A program made the translations under genes and the position numbers. Shown piece by piece: positions 1 to 10,670 of a DNA stretch of 64,000 nt. Position 1 is the first letter of the stretch, and every line of letters begins with the position of its first letter. The stretch covers positions 1,674,001 through 1,738,000 of the forward strand of contig JAVHJL010000004.1 of assembly GCA_036971715.1 (NCBI GenBank). The letters run 5' to 3'. The notes under the pieces are model-generated. The model did not search any database. It was given only the letters and a program-made list of their open reading frames with translations, and was not told the origin of the DNA. The stretch is from Arthrobotrys musiformis. Lineage: Eukaryota; Ascomycota; Orbiliomycetes; Orbiliales; Orbiliaceae.

Positions 1-2099
1 CCATCAGCTCCAACACTTACAACTCTAGAGTCGTCTATCCATTCTACCCCATTGCAGCCTTCCTTGTGCGCGCCTAGAGCCTGAGTATTTCTCGAGTAGT
101 TCTGGGCGCTATAGACGATAATATTTGTATCCAAACTTCCGCTAACAATGTGTGTTCCCGCCTTATTCCATGCAATAGACTTAACTCGACCATTGTGGAA
201 GGTCCATTGGTCGGACTCGACATTGCCAGTACTGGCGTCAAAGAGGATAATTTTACCAGAGCTGTCACCAACTGCTAGCAGTGCAGAATTGGGTGCGAAT
301 GCTAGTGCGGAGATGGAAGACCTGCTGTATTTTAGGATGGAAGAAGGCGATGCTGGAATGCTCTCGTTGGACTGGGAGAGTTGATAGACATATACGTTGT
401 TGTTATCGGCACCAATAGCGAGAAGATTGGTGGAAGACGAGTATGAGATACTGGTAGGTGTGTAGTCCTTGATGGGTGTAGATGTGGCCTTCTTCCCATC
501 CTTATAGGCGGCAACCTCGGCGAGAGTCACAACGAAAGCAACGGATTTATCAGCTGCATATGCAATCCCGCGGGGTTGGCCATCTGTGCCAATGATCGAA
601 CCACTAGTGGGTTGTTAATAGAATGCACGGTCAATATTATGGGATTGGGCCTTACGTGAAGTCTTTGACACCAGTGTCGATAGTACGAAGGGTATCGTCC
701 ATGCCAATTGAATAAATTCTACCCTCAGAGGCGGCGAAGTTGATCACTTGGTTGGTGTGGGTCTGGCTCTCAGGGACCTCTGCTGTGCCAGACTCAAGAT
801 CCCAGAAGCAAACTCTTCCCTCGTAGCTCCCGGTCCAGATCGTCTTGCCATTCGGCTCGACACCGAGACTGGTAATATTCTTCTGATGACCGGCCACAAC
901 CTTTACTTGTTTGTCTGTCCTCTCGTCGAGGTAGTTAAGGTTGCCACTATTTGAGATAGAAATGAGGATGCCATCGGATCTTTTTGGCCACACAACTCCC
1001 GTTTGTTGGTCAAGTACGGATCCGGTATCTCCGAATGACCATGATTTTAGAACCTTTTGTGCTTCTAGGTCCCAGATCTTGACAGTTCGGTCCGCACTTG
1101 CAGTTACAAATCGTTTGGCATCAGCATTCCAGGAAACCCCGAATATACTGCCGGTATGTCCCTTTTCCGAGTCTTTGATTTCGGACACTGGATCGCCAGT
1201 CTTTCCGTCCCAAAGGAAAATCTTCCTGTCCGAGCCAACACTGACAAGATGGGTTCCATCAGGTGAGAACGAGAGCCCTTGAACAAAGTTGGTGTGTTGT
1301 GCTCGGTGGGCAGTGTTGAACTTGAACGGAGGACCGTGGTAGAAGACTATGCTGTTATCATCGCCGCCAGTTGCAGCTCTGTATGGCCGAGTGGGCTTGA
1401 TGGCGACGGTGTTAACGATATTGGAATGGCCCGAGATTTCACCAATCGAGTTTCCTGTGCTGTTTCATATGATCAATGGCTATGTTTTTCGATGTTTACG
1501 GGAAAGGAAACATACTCCCATGTCATGCAATGTCCGTATCTCTCTCTTCCTTCTCCAACCGCAATAATGCGCTTGGACTCGCTATCCCACGCGATATCAT
1601 TGATTCGTCCGCTGATAACGGGGAATTCGCCCTTCGTGATCAACTCTTCACCAACGCAATCCCATACTCGCACCATACCAGACGCATCACCAGAAGCGAC
1701 ATAGTATCCCGACGGTGCAAATCTGGCAACCGTGGCATTGGCGGTATGGCCTGTGTACTGGATCGAATCGGACGGTGTGTCTATATCGCGTAGGAAAATA
1801 GATTTATTGGACTGTTACACAACAACCTGGCTTAGCTTGGACATGTGGCACCAGGGGAAAGTTGCATTTCAAGCATTGAGCAAAATAAGAGCTTCATACG
1901 GCGTATGCGATTTTTGTTCCCGTTGGGTTGGAGCTCAAGTGAGTTGGCTGACCCCGGGCGGTAGTGGGGTTTGAAGCCCATATGGATTCTATTTGTATGA
2001 CGAAACATAAGCTCAAGTTTGACCAACAAAACCACCAACGCGGGGGAAATGAGGCTTGGAAGTTCGAGTACAAAATGACATACGTCGTTTGATGGACAT
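1..2099 (-). CDS. AIP1: Actin-interacting protein 1 (WD40, cofilin cofactor), 3' end cut by window edge
   Basis: Aip1/WDR1 works with cofilin to disassemble actin filaments in cortical patches. Exons on the minus strand: 2099-2084, 1988-1900, 1811-1516, 1459-656 and 603-1. The spliced start reads MSIKRQSIWASNPTTARGQP, the typical Aip1 N-terminus, then IFLRDIDTPSDSIQYTGH and VISGRINDIAWDSESKRIIA, both hallmark Aip1 blade sequences. Later WD repeats end in IWD, FWD and LFD motifs across two predicted seven-bladed propellers. The fourth acceptor is set by frame: joining tggga to cacagg gives W-D-T-G-N-S-I-G. All introns are 50-95 nt. The reading frame runs to base 1 with no stop; by comparison with the family only about ten C-terminal residues should be missing. 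The first exon carries only 16 coding bases. Identification is very secure. Confidence 0.95.
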
Positions 2100-3013
2100 G
2101 TTGCAGGAGACGTTGGAGTTTACGATAGCTTTAATTGGGACCGAGAGTCGAAGGTCGGTGGCGGGGTTTGAGGGGTAGAGGTTTGGATCTTGGCCGCGTC
2201 TGATGGCACAATTGGTTGGGAAGCTGTCGGTTTCGAGCTTAATTGTCAGTAAGCTCACTTGCACCCATCAAGACCGAATATGTTGTATTTTCATACTGCA
2301 ACACGCTATTTTTGGCTGTTGAATGTTAGAAAGCAATGCAATATTAGTGAACATATGCGAGGCTACCCGGAGCACATCGATCAAACTAGCAGATCTGGCC
2401 GGCATAATTGAGTATCTTCTCACCAGATAGACCTACACCGTGGTTTTTTCTTAAATTCGAAACTCGGTGTTATACCGTGTTAGAAAGCTCTTCGCTCGAT
2501 GCCTCATATATATTCCTGCTCACCGACATGCACGTGCACCAACATCCATATGACGTATCTATAGATCTAGCGTTAAAGTGGCACACCCTAGCCAAATTTA
2601 AAGAGCATATCGTGATATATAGCTTAATCTAGCTGCGGTTACAAAAAATTATATCCAACAAGAATTTATAAATATCGATCTTGGGCGGCGCTTGAGAGCT
2701 CCTGGGGTCGAGGTCTAGAATGACAGTCGACAATCAACGAACCTCTACAGCAATTTTCGTGCCCGTGGAGTCCCGTTGTCCGTCTATATAAGCCTGTGAG
2801 GCCGCACGATAAGTCAGGTAGTTGAAGCAGGCTTAGAGCGCATCGTTGCCCTTGACCTAACACCTGATACAGTTCAAAACAAAGCAACGGCAGCACAGCC
2901 TATTCTCACAACATATATTCTGCTTTCTCTTGTCCTTAGTTATAACTATAACATTATTCTATATCGATTACGTCGCACCAGAGCCTCAGACTAAAGGCTA
3001 GCTTAATTCTACA
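2100..3013. other. Divergent intergenic region between AIP1 and a secreted-protein gene
   Basis: No convincing coding sequence is present. The right half is the promoter and 5' leader of the plus-strand gene starting at 3014, with a TATA box at 2785. The left part is the AIP1 upstream region. Short open frames here have no recognisable similarity. Confidence 0.7.
2785..2791 (+). promoter_or_regulatory. TATA box of the secreted-protein gene
   Basis: TATATAA lies about 220 bases before the ATG at 3014 and is followed by an A/T-rich leader. A strong TATA suggests an inducible gene. The position fits a transcription start near 2820, but this is inferred from sequence only. Confidence 0.55.
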
Positions 3014-3991
3014 ATGCGAGACCTTATTTTCCTTCTTTTGTCCGCCTCTCAGTTGTTAGGCAAAGGACAAGCCGTCGCGGTATCCTCACCAGAGGAAATC
3101 CTCCACCGTGAACACTACGGCATCAGTATCCGTGACATCATTGACCATGTCTACGGAAAACCCTCTCTTCGGCGACGTTCAGATGGGGAATCAATCCCAG
3201 AATGCCGCTTGGGGAGCACACCACACTATCAGAATGGAACCTTGGCGGCGTGTAGCTACGCTGCATCCCCTGTAGAATACAATAAAGCTGTCAGGGATAT
3301 CTATCAGAAGCATAACCGCCGATCCCTTGATGAAGCGCCCCCGGTTTATCGTTTCAAACGTGCCCACCATTTAGAGGGCCTTGACGGCAAATACAAGATT
3401 AATGGCGGGGGACACCCCACCATACCAGATGAGGAAAATACAGAAATCTCAATACCCAAAATTATTCCCGGAGAAGGGGATTGGGGTCCTGAGGATGACA
3501 TGAGCCTCGATGAGGTCCATATTATGGACGGGTCCGGGAAGACGACCACGGTCAAAGTCGAGCTTCCAGAGAATTGGACTTTCGACGGCGCCGACAGCGG
3601 TTGCTATAACTCTGGAAGTTGGGCCAAGTTGACCGAGATGGCCAAGGTCCGCCACCCTTGGTGCAAATTCTTGTACGATACTCGCAACATAGCCGCCATC
3701 AGATTTATGACCTTTTTTTCGGATAGTATCGACCCCACTAAGCCAGGTCGACTCCTTCGATCTTCTGATGACCAAATAATGGCATTCTTGCCCGGCGAAA
3801 ATGATATCTATGCGCTTTGCATTTTAGCAACGGGGAAATTGATCGGCGATCGTTGCAAGGGGGAGAGTGAAGATACTCGAGGTGGATGGCAGTCTGTTCG
3901 GAGAGTGAGACTTGAAAGCGATAACCTTCGTGAAGACCAGAGGACTACATCCTTTGCATGGGACCCTAATTCCGGAGCGCTCTGCTGCTAG
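3014..3991 (+). CDS. Secreted protein of unknown function, 325 aa
   Basis: I do not recognise the family. Residues 1-22 (MRDLIFLLLSASQLLGKGQA) form a signal peptide. Basic sites follow near residues 52-55 (LRRRS), 101-102 and 113-114 (FKR), where a Kex2-type protease could cut, so a pro-region of about 50-115 residues is plausible. The C-terminal half is better ordered and Cys-containing, with a GCYNSGSW motif, a W-C pair (HPWCKF), a Cys in YALCILATGK, a Cys in DRCKG, and a terminal CC. That pattern suggests a small disulfide-bonded extracellular domain. There are no introns and no membrane segment after the signal peptide. It could be a cell-wall, effector-like or lineage-specific secreted protein; the sequence does not decide. 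Confidence 0.8.
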   Translation: MRDLIFLLLSASQLLGKGQAVAVSSPEEILHREHYGISIRDIIDHVYGKPSLRRRSDGESIPECRLGSTPHYQNGTLAACSYAASPVEYNKAVRDIYQKHNRRSLDEAPPVYRFKRAHHLEGLDGKYKINGGGHPTIPDEENTEISIPKIIPGEGDWGPEDDMSLDEVHIMDGSGKTTTVKVELPENWTFDGADSGCYNSGSWAKLTEMAKVRHPWCKFLYDTRNIAAIRFMTFFSDSIDPTKPGRLLRSSDDQIMAFLPGENDIYALCILATGKLIGDRCKGESEDTRGGWQSVRRVRLESDNLREDQRTTSFAWDPNSGALCC

Positions 3992-4815
3992 GCTGCTACG
4001 TGTGCACGTGGGTTTTCTTTCTCAAGCTCATTTGGTCAAATTGAATTTACAAAAGGTTATTATGCTTTCTTAATGTTGCAATGTGTTTTACATACCTTTA
4101 TTGGTTTATTGGGGATAAGTAATTAGTTAGAAATACCCACCCGTGCTGGCGCAGGGTAATATATCTTTGGAAGAGGGGAGGGATATTTTTGGTCTAAGTT
4201 CTAGTGCGGCCATCGATTCGATTCTTGTATACGTAATGTTTTATTCGGAGGCGCGAGTTCGAAATCAATATATTAATCTTTACATGTTTCCTTTCTTTGT
4301 TTCATCCTTGTGGTATATCTTTTGAGAAAAGATTGTGTATTTCTCTATTTATTTACATGCATGTTACTAAGTATCTATATCGTACTGTTTCTACTGGTAC
4401 GGTGCGACTCTAATTATAAAGGCTGGTATCGGCCAATCGATCTATGTGACGATAAACATGATTTACTTATCACGTATCTCTTGCCCTATGGCGCCCCCCA
4501 GGACCATACTAGATTTTGAGGCCGACAGGCTAAGTGCTATCAAGTTTGTCAACGTTATAACACGAGGCTTCCGTACGGCTGACTTACGTGGGATTTGCGG
4601 CCACAACGTGCCAAGTTGTGAGTGCGAGAATGTAGATCATAAGGTTATTACGATACGTTTGAGTGATATATCAGTTGATTAATATTTATAGGGACCCAGG
4701 TATATGAATCTACTTAGGTTAAAACCTTCGAATTTCTACAACTAGCTACAAACTCACTTGCTTTACTTATCATTTGATACACCGACATTTCCCGCGCCAA
4801 AATTAAGCACCCATA
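3992..4815. other. Intergenic region, 3' of the secreted gene and 5' of the caspase-like gene
   Basis: An A/T-rich stretch with frequent stops in all frames. It should contain the 3' UTR of the upstream gene and the promoter of the next one. No RNA gene or repeat was seen. Confidence 0.6.
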
Positions 4816-6662
4816 ATGGATCACCTGAACCTAGGCTCGAGACTACGCCTGGACACCCCAGAAGCGACCGAAGAGGAGAAGGAGGAACAAAGACACCCGA
4901 AAAACTTCCACCTCGTCCTTTGCAGTGCAACCAACCCGAACGAAGATACGTGGTTTTTCGGTAACTTCGTCGGACTATGCAGCATTTTAAAAGCGAAGGG
5001 CTTTAACGGCGATTTCGCATCATGTTTCCCTCTGGATGAATACTTTCAAAATCCGGAAACCAAGACTTCATCGAACTTGGAACTTTTTGTGGGACGAGTA
5101 CCGCCACCACCCCGATGGCTTATACGAAGCAACAATACGAGACACATCCACCGTTCTACACACATGTTGGAGAGGCCGACATCCTCCAATACTTGTTAGA
5201 TTGGGTTGGGCGGAAATCAAAGGAAGCAGGGCCTGGTGACGCTGTGAGTATATGGATAATCTGCCGCAAAGGCTCCGAAGGCCTGCAAATCGGGAATAAG
5301 TCTCTGCTACCTCAGACTTTGACAGCCGCTTCTAAGGAATCCAAAGAAGGGATTAAAGTCAACATGGCATTCTCGGACTGCCCCTCCAGATTCTTTGCGG
5401 ACGACTTCAAGAAATCGGGCCGGACATTCAAATACGTTCAGCGGGAGGACGCAGGGTATTTTCGGGCTTCCGACACAGCTGCGACGCAAAGACGCCGGGG
5501 TGCTAGCTTTATACAAGCTATGGTGGATTCGATTTCAGGACAGGTATCGGACTCTTCTGAAACCACCGACCTAAGGTTTTTTGGGGAGGGAGACGACCTC
5601 ATCAATATTACCCAATATGTGCTATTCCGAGATTTTAAGGATATGACGTACAATGCAAAGGCTGTCTCAAGGCGGGGGGGAACGGAATGGCCGGTACTCG
5701 AAGATCCCGTAATCAAGCACATTCCCAAAATTGAAGGCTACGAAGCACCGCCAAAATCGAGAAAAGCGGCCGTTGGATTGATCAAAAAATTATTTCAACC
5801 GTTCATCGAAACCAAGACTGAACCGCATAATTGCGACTGGGAGTTTGAAGCGTGTGCAACAAATCCATCCTGGAGGGCCGAATGTGAGGATGTGAACTGT
5901 GCTATACTAGCACTATACGTTCGTGGGAGAATGCAATCGGCAATTTGGGACGTTGTACACTCCCTGGTGGTTGACGGCCTCCTCGACCTCAGGAAATCTT
6001 TTGCCCACGACGTACATTTCAATTGCGACCACCCCGCTCTATCACTCGCCGCGTATTTTGATTGTTTTGAAGCGGCAGTTGCACTTGGGTTTGGAAAAGT
6101 CTTTTCTACGAGATTAGGCAAGAATGAGAAGCTGGCTCAGACCATCTCCCAACACTTCTATTATTTTGATAACCACGTCTTGGGTTGGTTAGGCGTGGTG
6201 GTACTGAGGGGAATGACGGTGCCACCGGCTGAGATTTTGGCTTACATTTCGAAGACGGAGTGGCTCGGAGGAATAGATGATGAGGACTTCGAGTCGATTA
6301 AAAGAAGTTACGGGAAGTATATGGTTCAGGAGAGTCTTCCAGACTTTGGCAAAGACGGCTGTAAGATGGATGTTTGTGGAATTTTCCTACCACGGAAATC
6401 AGTCGCGCATCTTGGTGACCTTGGGAATAGAGAGCTCCTTAGAAAGTTGAGCATTCAAGTCGAGAAAAGCTTCAACAACTTAGAGGCCTTTTCTAAAAAA
6501 TACTTTGGGTGGGGGGACGATATTGTCACCGTTCTGAAGGAGGACCATTGGATTGCAAGTCTCTCGAAAGAGGATTCCATGCGCCCCAACAGCGATTGGG
6601 CTAAAATTATGGCGGACGGTGACGAGGAGGCGGCAGGGAAGTTCGAACAGGAAGAGTACTAG
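4816..6662 (+). pseudogene. Caspase/C13-like fungal protein with a frame break near 5114
   Basis: Two overlapping frames encode one protein. Frame 1 runs from ATG 4816 and encodes NFHLVLCSATNPNEDTWFF and GFNGDFASCFPLDEYF. Frame 3 carries the rest from about 5115 to 6662 (515 codons), starting with MAYTKQQYETHPPFYTHV. From memory this order of motifs matches a Pezizomycotina family with a caspase/legumain-like fold. In that family a beta strand ending in His-Gly and a later Cys form the dyad. Here the strand reads SIWIICRKGSEG, so the expected His is Arg, while the Cys survives in FSDCPSRFF. One added base (or two removed) around 5113-5115 would restore the frame. Alternatives are a sequencing error, a two-ORF locus, or an implausible 41-nt intron (5089-5129). 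The C-terminal 350 residues are helical and unrecognised. Confidence 0.5.
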
Positions 6663-7560
6663 TGGGAGTCCAGCTACTTGGTTCCTTCCGGAATTCCCAT
6701 CGCGCATCGCTCGATATCTGAGGGACCCGAGAAAGGTCAAAGGCTCCTCATGTATAGACCAGGATGCTCCATCGGGCTATATTAGGCCTGGATACGTTGT
6801 CCTCCTCTTTCTCTAGCTAGCTCTGTCTAAACCTAATTTTAGGTTAAATCTGCATCGTCCTCTTTTTTTGTGGTTGTTTTGTATTTTTTTGTGCCGATTG
6901 GCTGATTTATTTGTTTACTGCGGCTCAGGGGTCTAGACATCCTGGGAACGCTGCGTCCCCTTATATATCATAAATATGACCATGTGCCCAATATTAATTT
7001 GCTAGTCGATATCGATGTTTACGATTGTCCAATGCAATGTGCGTTAAAGCTGGAAGTGTTGTGCATGTGATTCTGGATCTAGATCTATATATCAATGGAT
7101 ACCGAATCTAGGGGAGCTAAGTACTTACTTGAGTACCTGTCAGAGTCAACCTTTATGGTTAGAAACCGTCATGAGAGTCAACTCCTAGCCCCTACTAGAG
7201 GCAAATACGTATAATCCTCCTAGCATGTTTAATCAATTCCTCATTGCATTGTGCTGGATGCCTTTTGAAATACAACAGTCTTCCCGTGTTGTAGCCCACA
7301 GTACAAGTTCTTAGGTGCAGGTACACGCTTCGAATTTCCAATTACGCGTGCATACCTTAGCTTCAGCAGCTAGTAGCTAGCAGCAAGAACTGGAGGGATA
7401 CACCTCTATCGACGAATAAAATAAGTGTTTCGGAGGTATCGGATCGGTGCGTGGTATACACCGGCCGCCGTTGTGCTGGAGCGCGTTGATCAAACTTTGG
7501 CTATTCTGCGCAGCCCGCGGCCTTTTCGAGCTTCGTAATTACCTACTTTACAGCTAGTTA

Positions 7561-7576
7561 GATCAGACGTCTGATC
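7561..7576. repeat. 16-bp perfect palindrome
   Basis: GATCAGACGTCTGATC equals its own reverse complement. It lies about 205 bases before the start codon at 7782 and could bind a dimeric transcription factor (the core ACGT is bZIP-like). Confidence 0.6.
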
Positions 7577-7595
7577 ACCCCGCCCCGTTTGGTGA

Positions 7596-7609
7596 ATATC
7601 AATTGATAT
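7596..7609. repeat. 14-bp perfect palindrome
   Basis: ATATCAATTGATAT is perfectly palindromic. Its centre is 34 bases from the centre of the neighbouring palindrome, about three helical turns. Confidence 0.55.
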
Positions 7610-7781
7610 CAACAACCTCCGATCTTTTCGGGTATTGATATTTTAAGGTGAATGGTTCAATGTGAAACTCCATCGATTTGATTGTTTTTTATATCCTTTT
7701 TGCTTGAACGATTGTGTGCAAATTACCACCAACTATCGCTTTTCGGAGGTTCATCCTGGATTCTGATTCAACCATTTCGCG

Positions 7782-10207
7782 ATGGCATCACGATCTATCC
7801 TACGGCGGGTTAGGCCGGACAGGCCGCCAATGCAACTCTATCGACTTGCCGTTCCATATCGTAAGTAAATGCATCAACTATCCAGATCGTTTTTATTTCA
7901 TAAAATTTAAACCCCAAATTGAGAAAATCAATAAAAAATAATAATACGAATATTATTCTAACAACCTCGAATCCACCATCAGGTTCCACAGTACCCTACA
8001 CCCTCCAGAACCGTCGCAACTGCTCATCCCGCACTTCACCCCCTTCCAACCTCCCAAACCAAAATCTAGACATGAGCAACCCCCTCTACCGTGATCTCAT
8101 CAAAAGCATCAAAAACCCATTCATTAGAGACTCAATCCACAGATTAGTCCAAGGCAGCACCACATTCTCCGAATCCCTCTCTCAAGATCTCCATGCGGGA
8201 ACAGGGGGTTCGCTGTATTTTCGTATCCCGGAGTTGCCGCCGAAGATGAAGGGGCACGATCATGATCCCGATGGGATCCCCTTGCCCCCGAATACTTTTC
8301 GGGTCTCATCGGCTGAGGAGTTGAGGGGGATTTTGGGACGGATTTTGGAGTATAGGGCTAGTTTGTTGGAGAAACATGAAGATGTGAGGGAGTGGAATGA
8401 GAGTACCAATGCTGGAGATGGCTCGGGCGTAGCAGCGGCAACAGAAAAGACAAGTAGAAGGGAGGAGGAGAAGGTGGAGAGGGAGGAGGCAAGAAAGGAA
8501 GATACTCCCCCCGCTGAGCCTAAAACATCCCAATCCTCCCCTCAACCAGAATCTAAATCAGCAGAGATGCCTGATTGGAAACCATCCGAGAGCCTTGATG
8601 CATTCAAAGAGAGATTCAATCAATACGTCAAAACAGGAAACCAATTTGTCAAAGGCAAGATCCCTGGCGTTTCAATGTCATCTGTTCTCGAAACGTTGGA
8701 GCAGCAAATCAGAAAATCAAGGGAGGCACTAGAGCAAGGGAAATCCATAACTCTTGATAACGAGACCCGCAAAAGGCTCTTACAAGAAGACCGGCTTCAT
8801 AATCTCGGATTCGAAAGGACAAAGGAAATGAAAAGTCATCGAGAGTTTCTAGAGGCCGTTAGCGAGGCGAGGAAGAAAAAGAAGCTCGAAGCTGCTGAGC
8901 GGTTGAAGAGAGAAGAATCAAAAATGCATGAAGACCCTGCAAAGCCTCCCAAGACAGAATCTACCGTTTCGGCTTCTGAGCCAAAGAGGCCCAGGTTCAT
9001 TTCGCATAGTGAAATGAAATCTCTGTCCAAAGTATGCATTCCTCAGGCGACGTCCACCGAAGCAGATCCGAAGAACCCGCAACTCGATGATCCTTTCTTG
9101 CCATATGAAAAGGATATTCGCGAAGTCAAGAAAATCTTAGTGAATCTATTATCCAGTTTGCCAAAGGATTCTACTCCCCAACCTGCCGCCCCACCCGAAC
9201 AAGAAAATAAAACGCCAGAGATTAAGGGCGAAGATTCGGGTACCGACACCGTTGAGCCGGCCACGGAGCGTATTACCTTGATGGATATCCTCAACGGAAC
9301 AGCATCCTCAAAATCCGAGAATCCCGAACAGAAACCTGAAGCTCCGCCTGCCTCTTCACCCCTACCCGAGAAAACCAAAACCTCGGAAAGCGTCGTTGAT
9401 AGTCCTAGCCCCCCACCTAACACCAATACTCCACCAGAGTCAACAGCAGGATTGCTAGAGGCCATCGCAGCACTATCAGAGAAGCTGAGCCAAGCAAATA
9501 AACGTATCTCAGAGTTAGAAAACCCCTCGAGCAACTTGCCTAAATTCGAGAAGTTCACGGATCATATGGATGGGGCCCTGGCAACGCAATACAGTGATCT
9601 GAGGGACTACTTTGAAGAAGGAGTGCTCTCCGAGACTAGAGACGTCGCAGCGAGAGTCGGGTCGTTGGAAAAGACAATGCAAAAGATTTTGGAGAACCAA
9701 AAAGCAGCAGCCACCGCTCAATCTAAAGATGGAGCTTGTATCTACTCCACCGAGGGCGAATCAGGCGCGGGACCAAACATTCCGGTTACCGTCAAACTCG
9801 ACGAAGTCGACAAAACCAGCATCCAAGAGGCTGTAGATGCCGCCATCGACAAGGCAGTCGATAAAATTTTGGTAGGGGTTCAAAAGGACAGAGAAGGGGA
9901 GCTTGATGATCTGGTAGAATCAATCGTCGAACGACTCGAGAATTTTCAAGATTATGAACTGGTCGAGACAGTTACGCGCGAGGTCCTTAATTCGAACGAA
10001 GTATCTAAGCGTTTGGACCTGCATGTCAAGATCATCGTAGGCCAAGTGTTGGAGGAATTGGGGAAAGATGAAAATGGAGATTTGCAAAGGATCATCGATG
10101 CGGCGGTGAAGGCGGGGACGAGAGATATCGAAGAGACCGTAAAATCAAGGCTTGGGGATGTTCAGCTCAAGTTGTTCGGAATGGAGAGGGCCCTACGAGG
10201 TATGTAG
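7782..10207 (+). CDS. Coiled-coil protein with a probable mitochondrial presequence
   Basis: Family not recognised. I place the start at ATG 7782 with a 79-base first exon (7782-7860), an intron at 7861-7982 (GTAAGT...CAG) and exon 2 at 7983-10207. This adds MASRSILRRVRPDRPPMQLY upstream of RSTVPYTLQNRRNCSSR, an Arg-rich and nearly acid-free N-terminus typical of a matrix-targeting signal. An alternative start is ATG 8072 (MSNPLYRDLIK). The total is about 767 residues. After residue 100 come long Glu/Lys/Pro-rich disordered tracts, a heptad region around ALSEKLSQANKRISELE, and a helical C-terminal third (VDAAIDKAVDKILVGVQ, LVESIVERLENF). Low-complexity charged composition makes distant similarity unreliable. 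Mitochondrial location is inference from the N-terminus only. Confidence 0.75.
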
Positions 10208-10670
10208 GCCTCGATTTAATTTCTAGAAGTTCTCACCGCACCTCCGCGCCCTCCCTTTTTTCTGTTTTGGTCGGAGGAGGGTTGGCGCTGCGTCAGGATG
10301 CCTTTAGGTCCATGGTAACTTGGAAAACTAATTTTAAGACCTGGATTGACGATTACTTCTAGAGTCACGTCGTAAACGTAAGGATAACACGCACGACGAA
10401 GGATGGTTTTGGTGAATTCGGGGTCTCCACTTTATTCGTATATTTGATCGCACTCTGCTCATTCTGAGGTTCTTACTTATTTGTACGCTCATGCTTTCTG
10501 GTTTTCTGTTTGGGGGGAGGGGTCAAAATTGCCGGTGCTTTAATAGGATGCTAGGAAGGCTTAAGGACAATTGGAAACGGCGTTTATTTTTTCATTTTTA
10601 GTTTTCTGTGTATTGATACGAAATAGCCCATCATATCAGTCTCGCCACCGACCCTCATCATATTCCGAGA
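10208..10670. other. Convergent intergenic region
   Basis: The stretch lies between the stop codons of the coiled-coil gene (plus) and MRM2 (minus). It is expected to hold both 3' UTRs. Nothing else was seen. Confidence 0.6.

Larger units (their letters stand above)
6663..7781. other. Intergenic region with tandem perfect palindromes
   Basis: This 1.1 kb lies between two plus-strand genes. It holds the 3' UTR of the caspase-like gene and the promoter of the coiled-coil gene. Two perfect palindromes at 7561 and 7596 are annotated separately. No coding capacity is apparent. Confidence 0.6.

Noticed and set aside
5089..5129. A 41-nt intron that would fix the caspase-like frame (GTGGGA...AAG)
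   Set aside because: Too short, with a weak donor and no branch site, and it would delete residues that seem conserved; a frame break is more likely.
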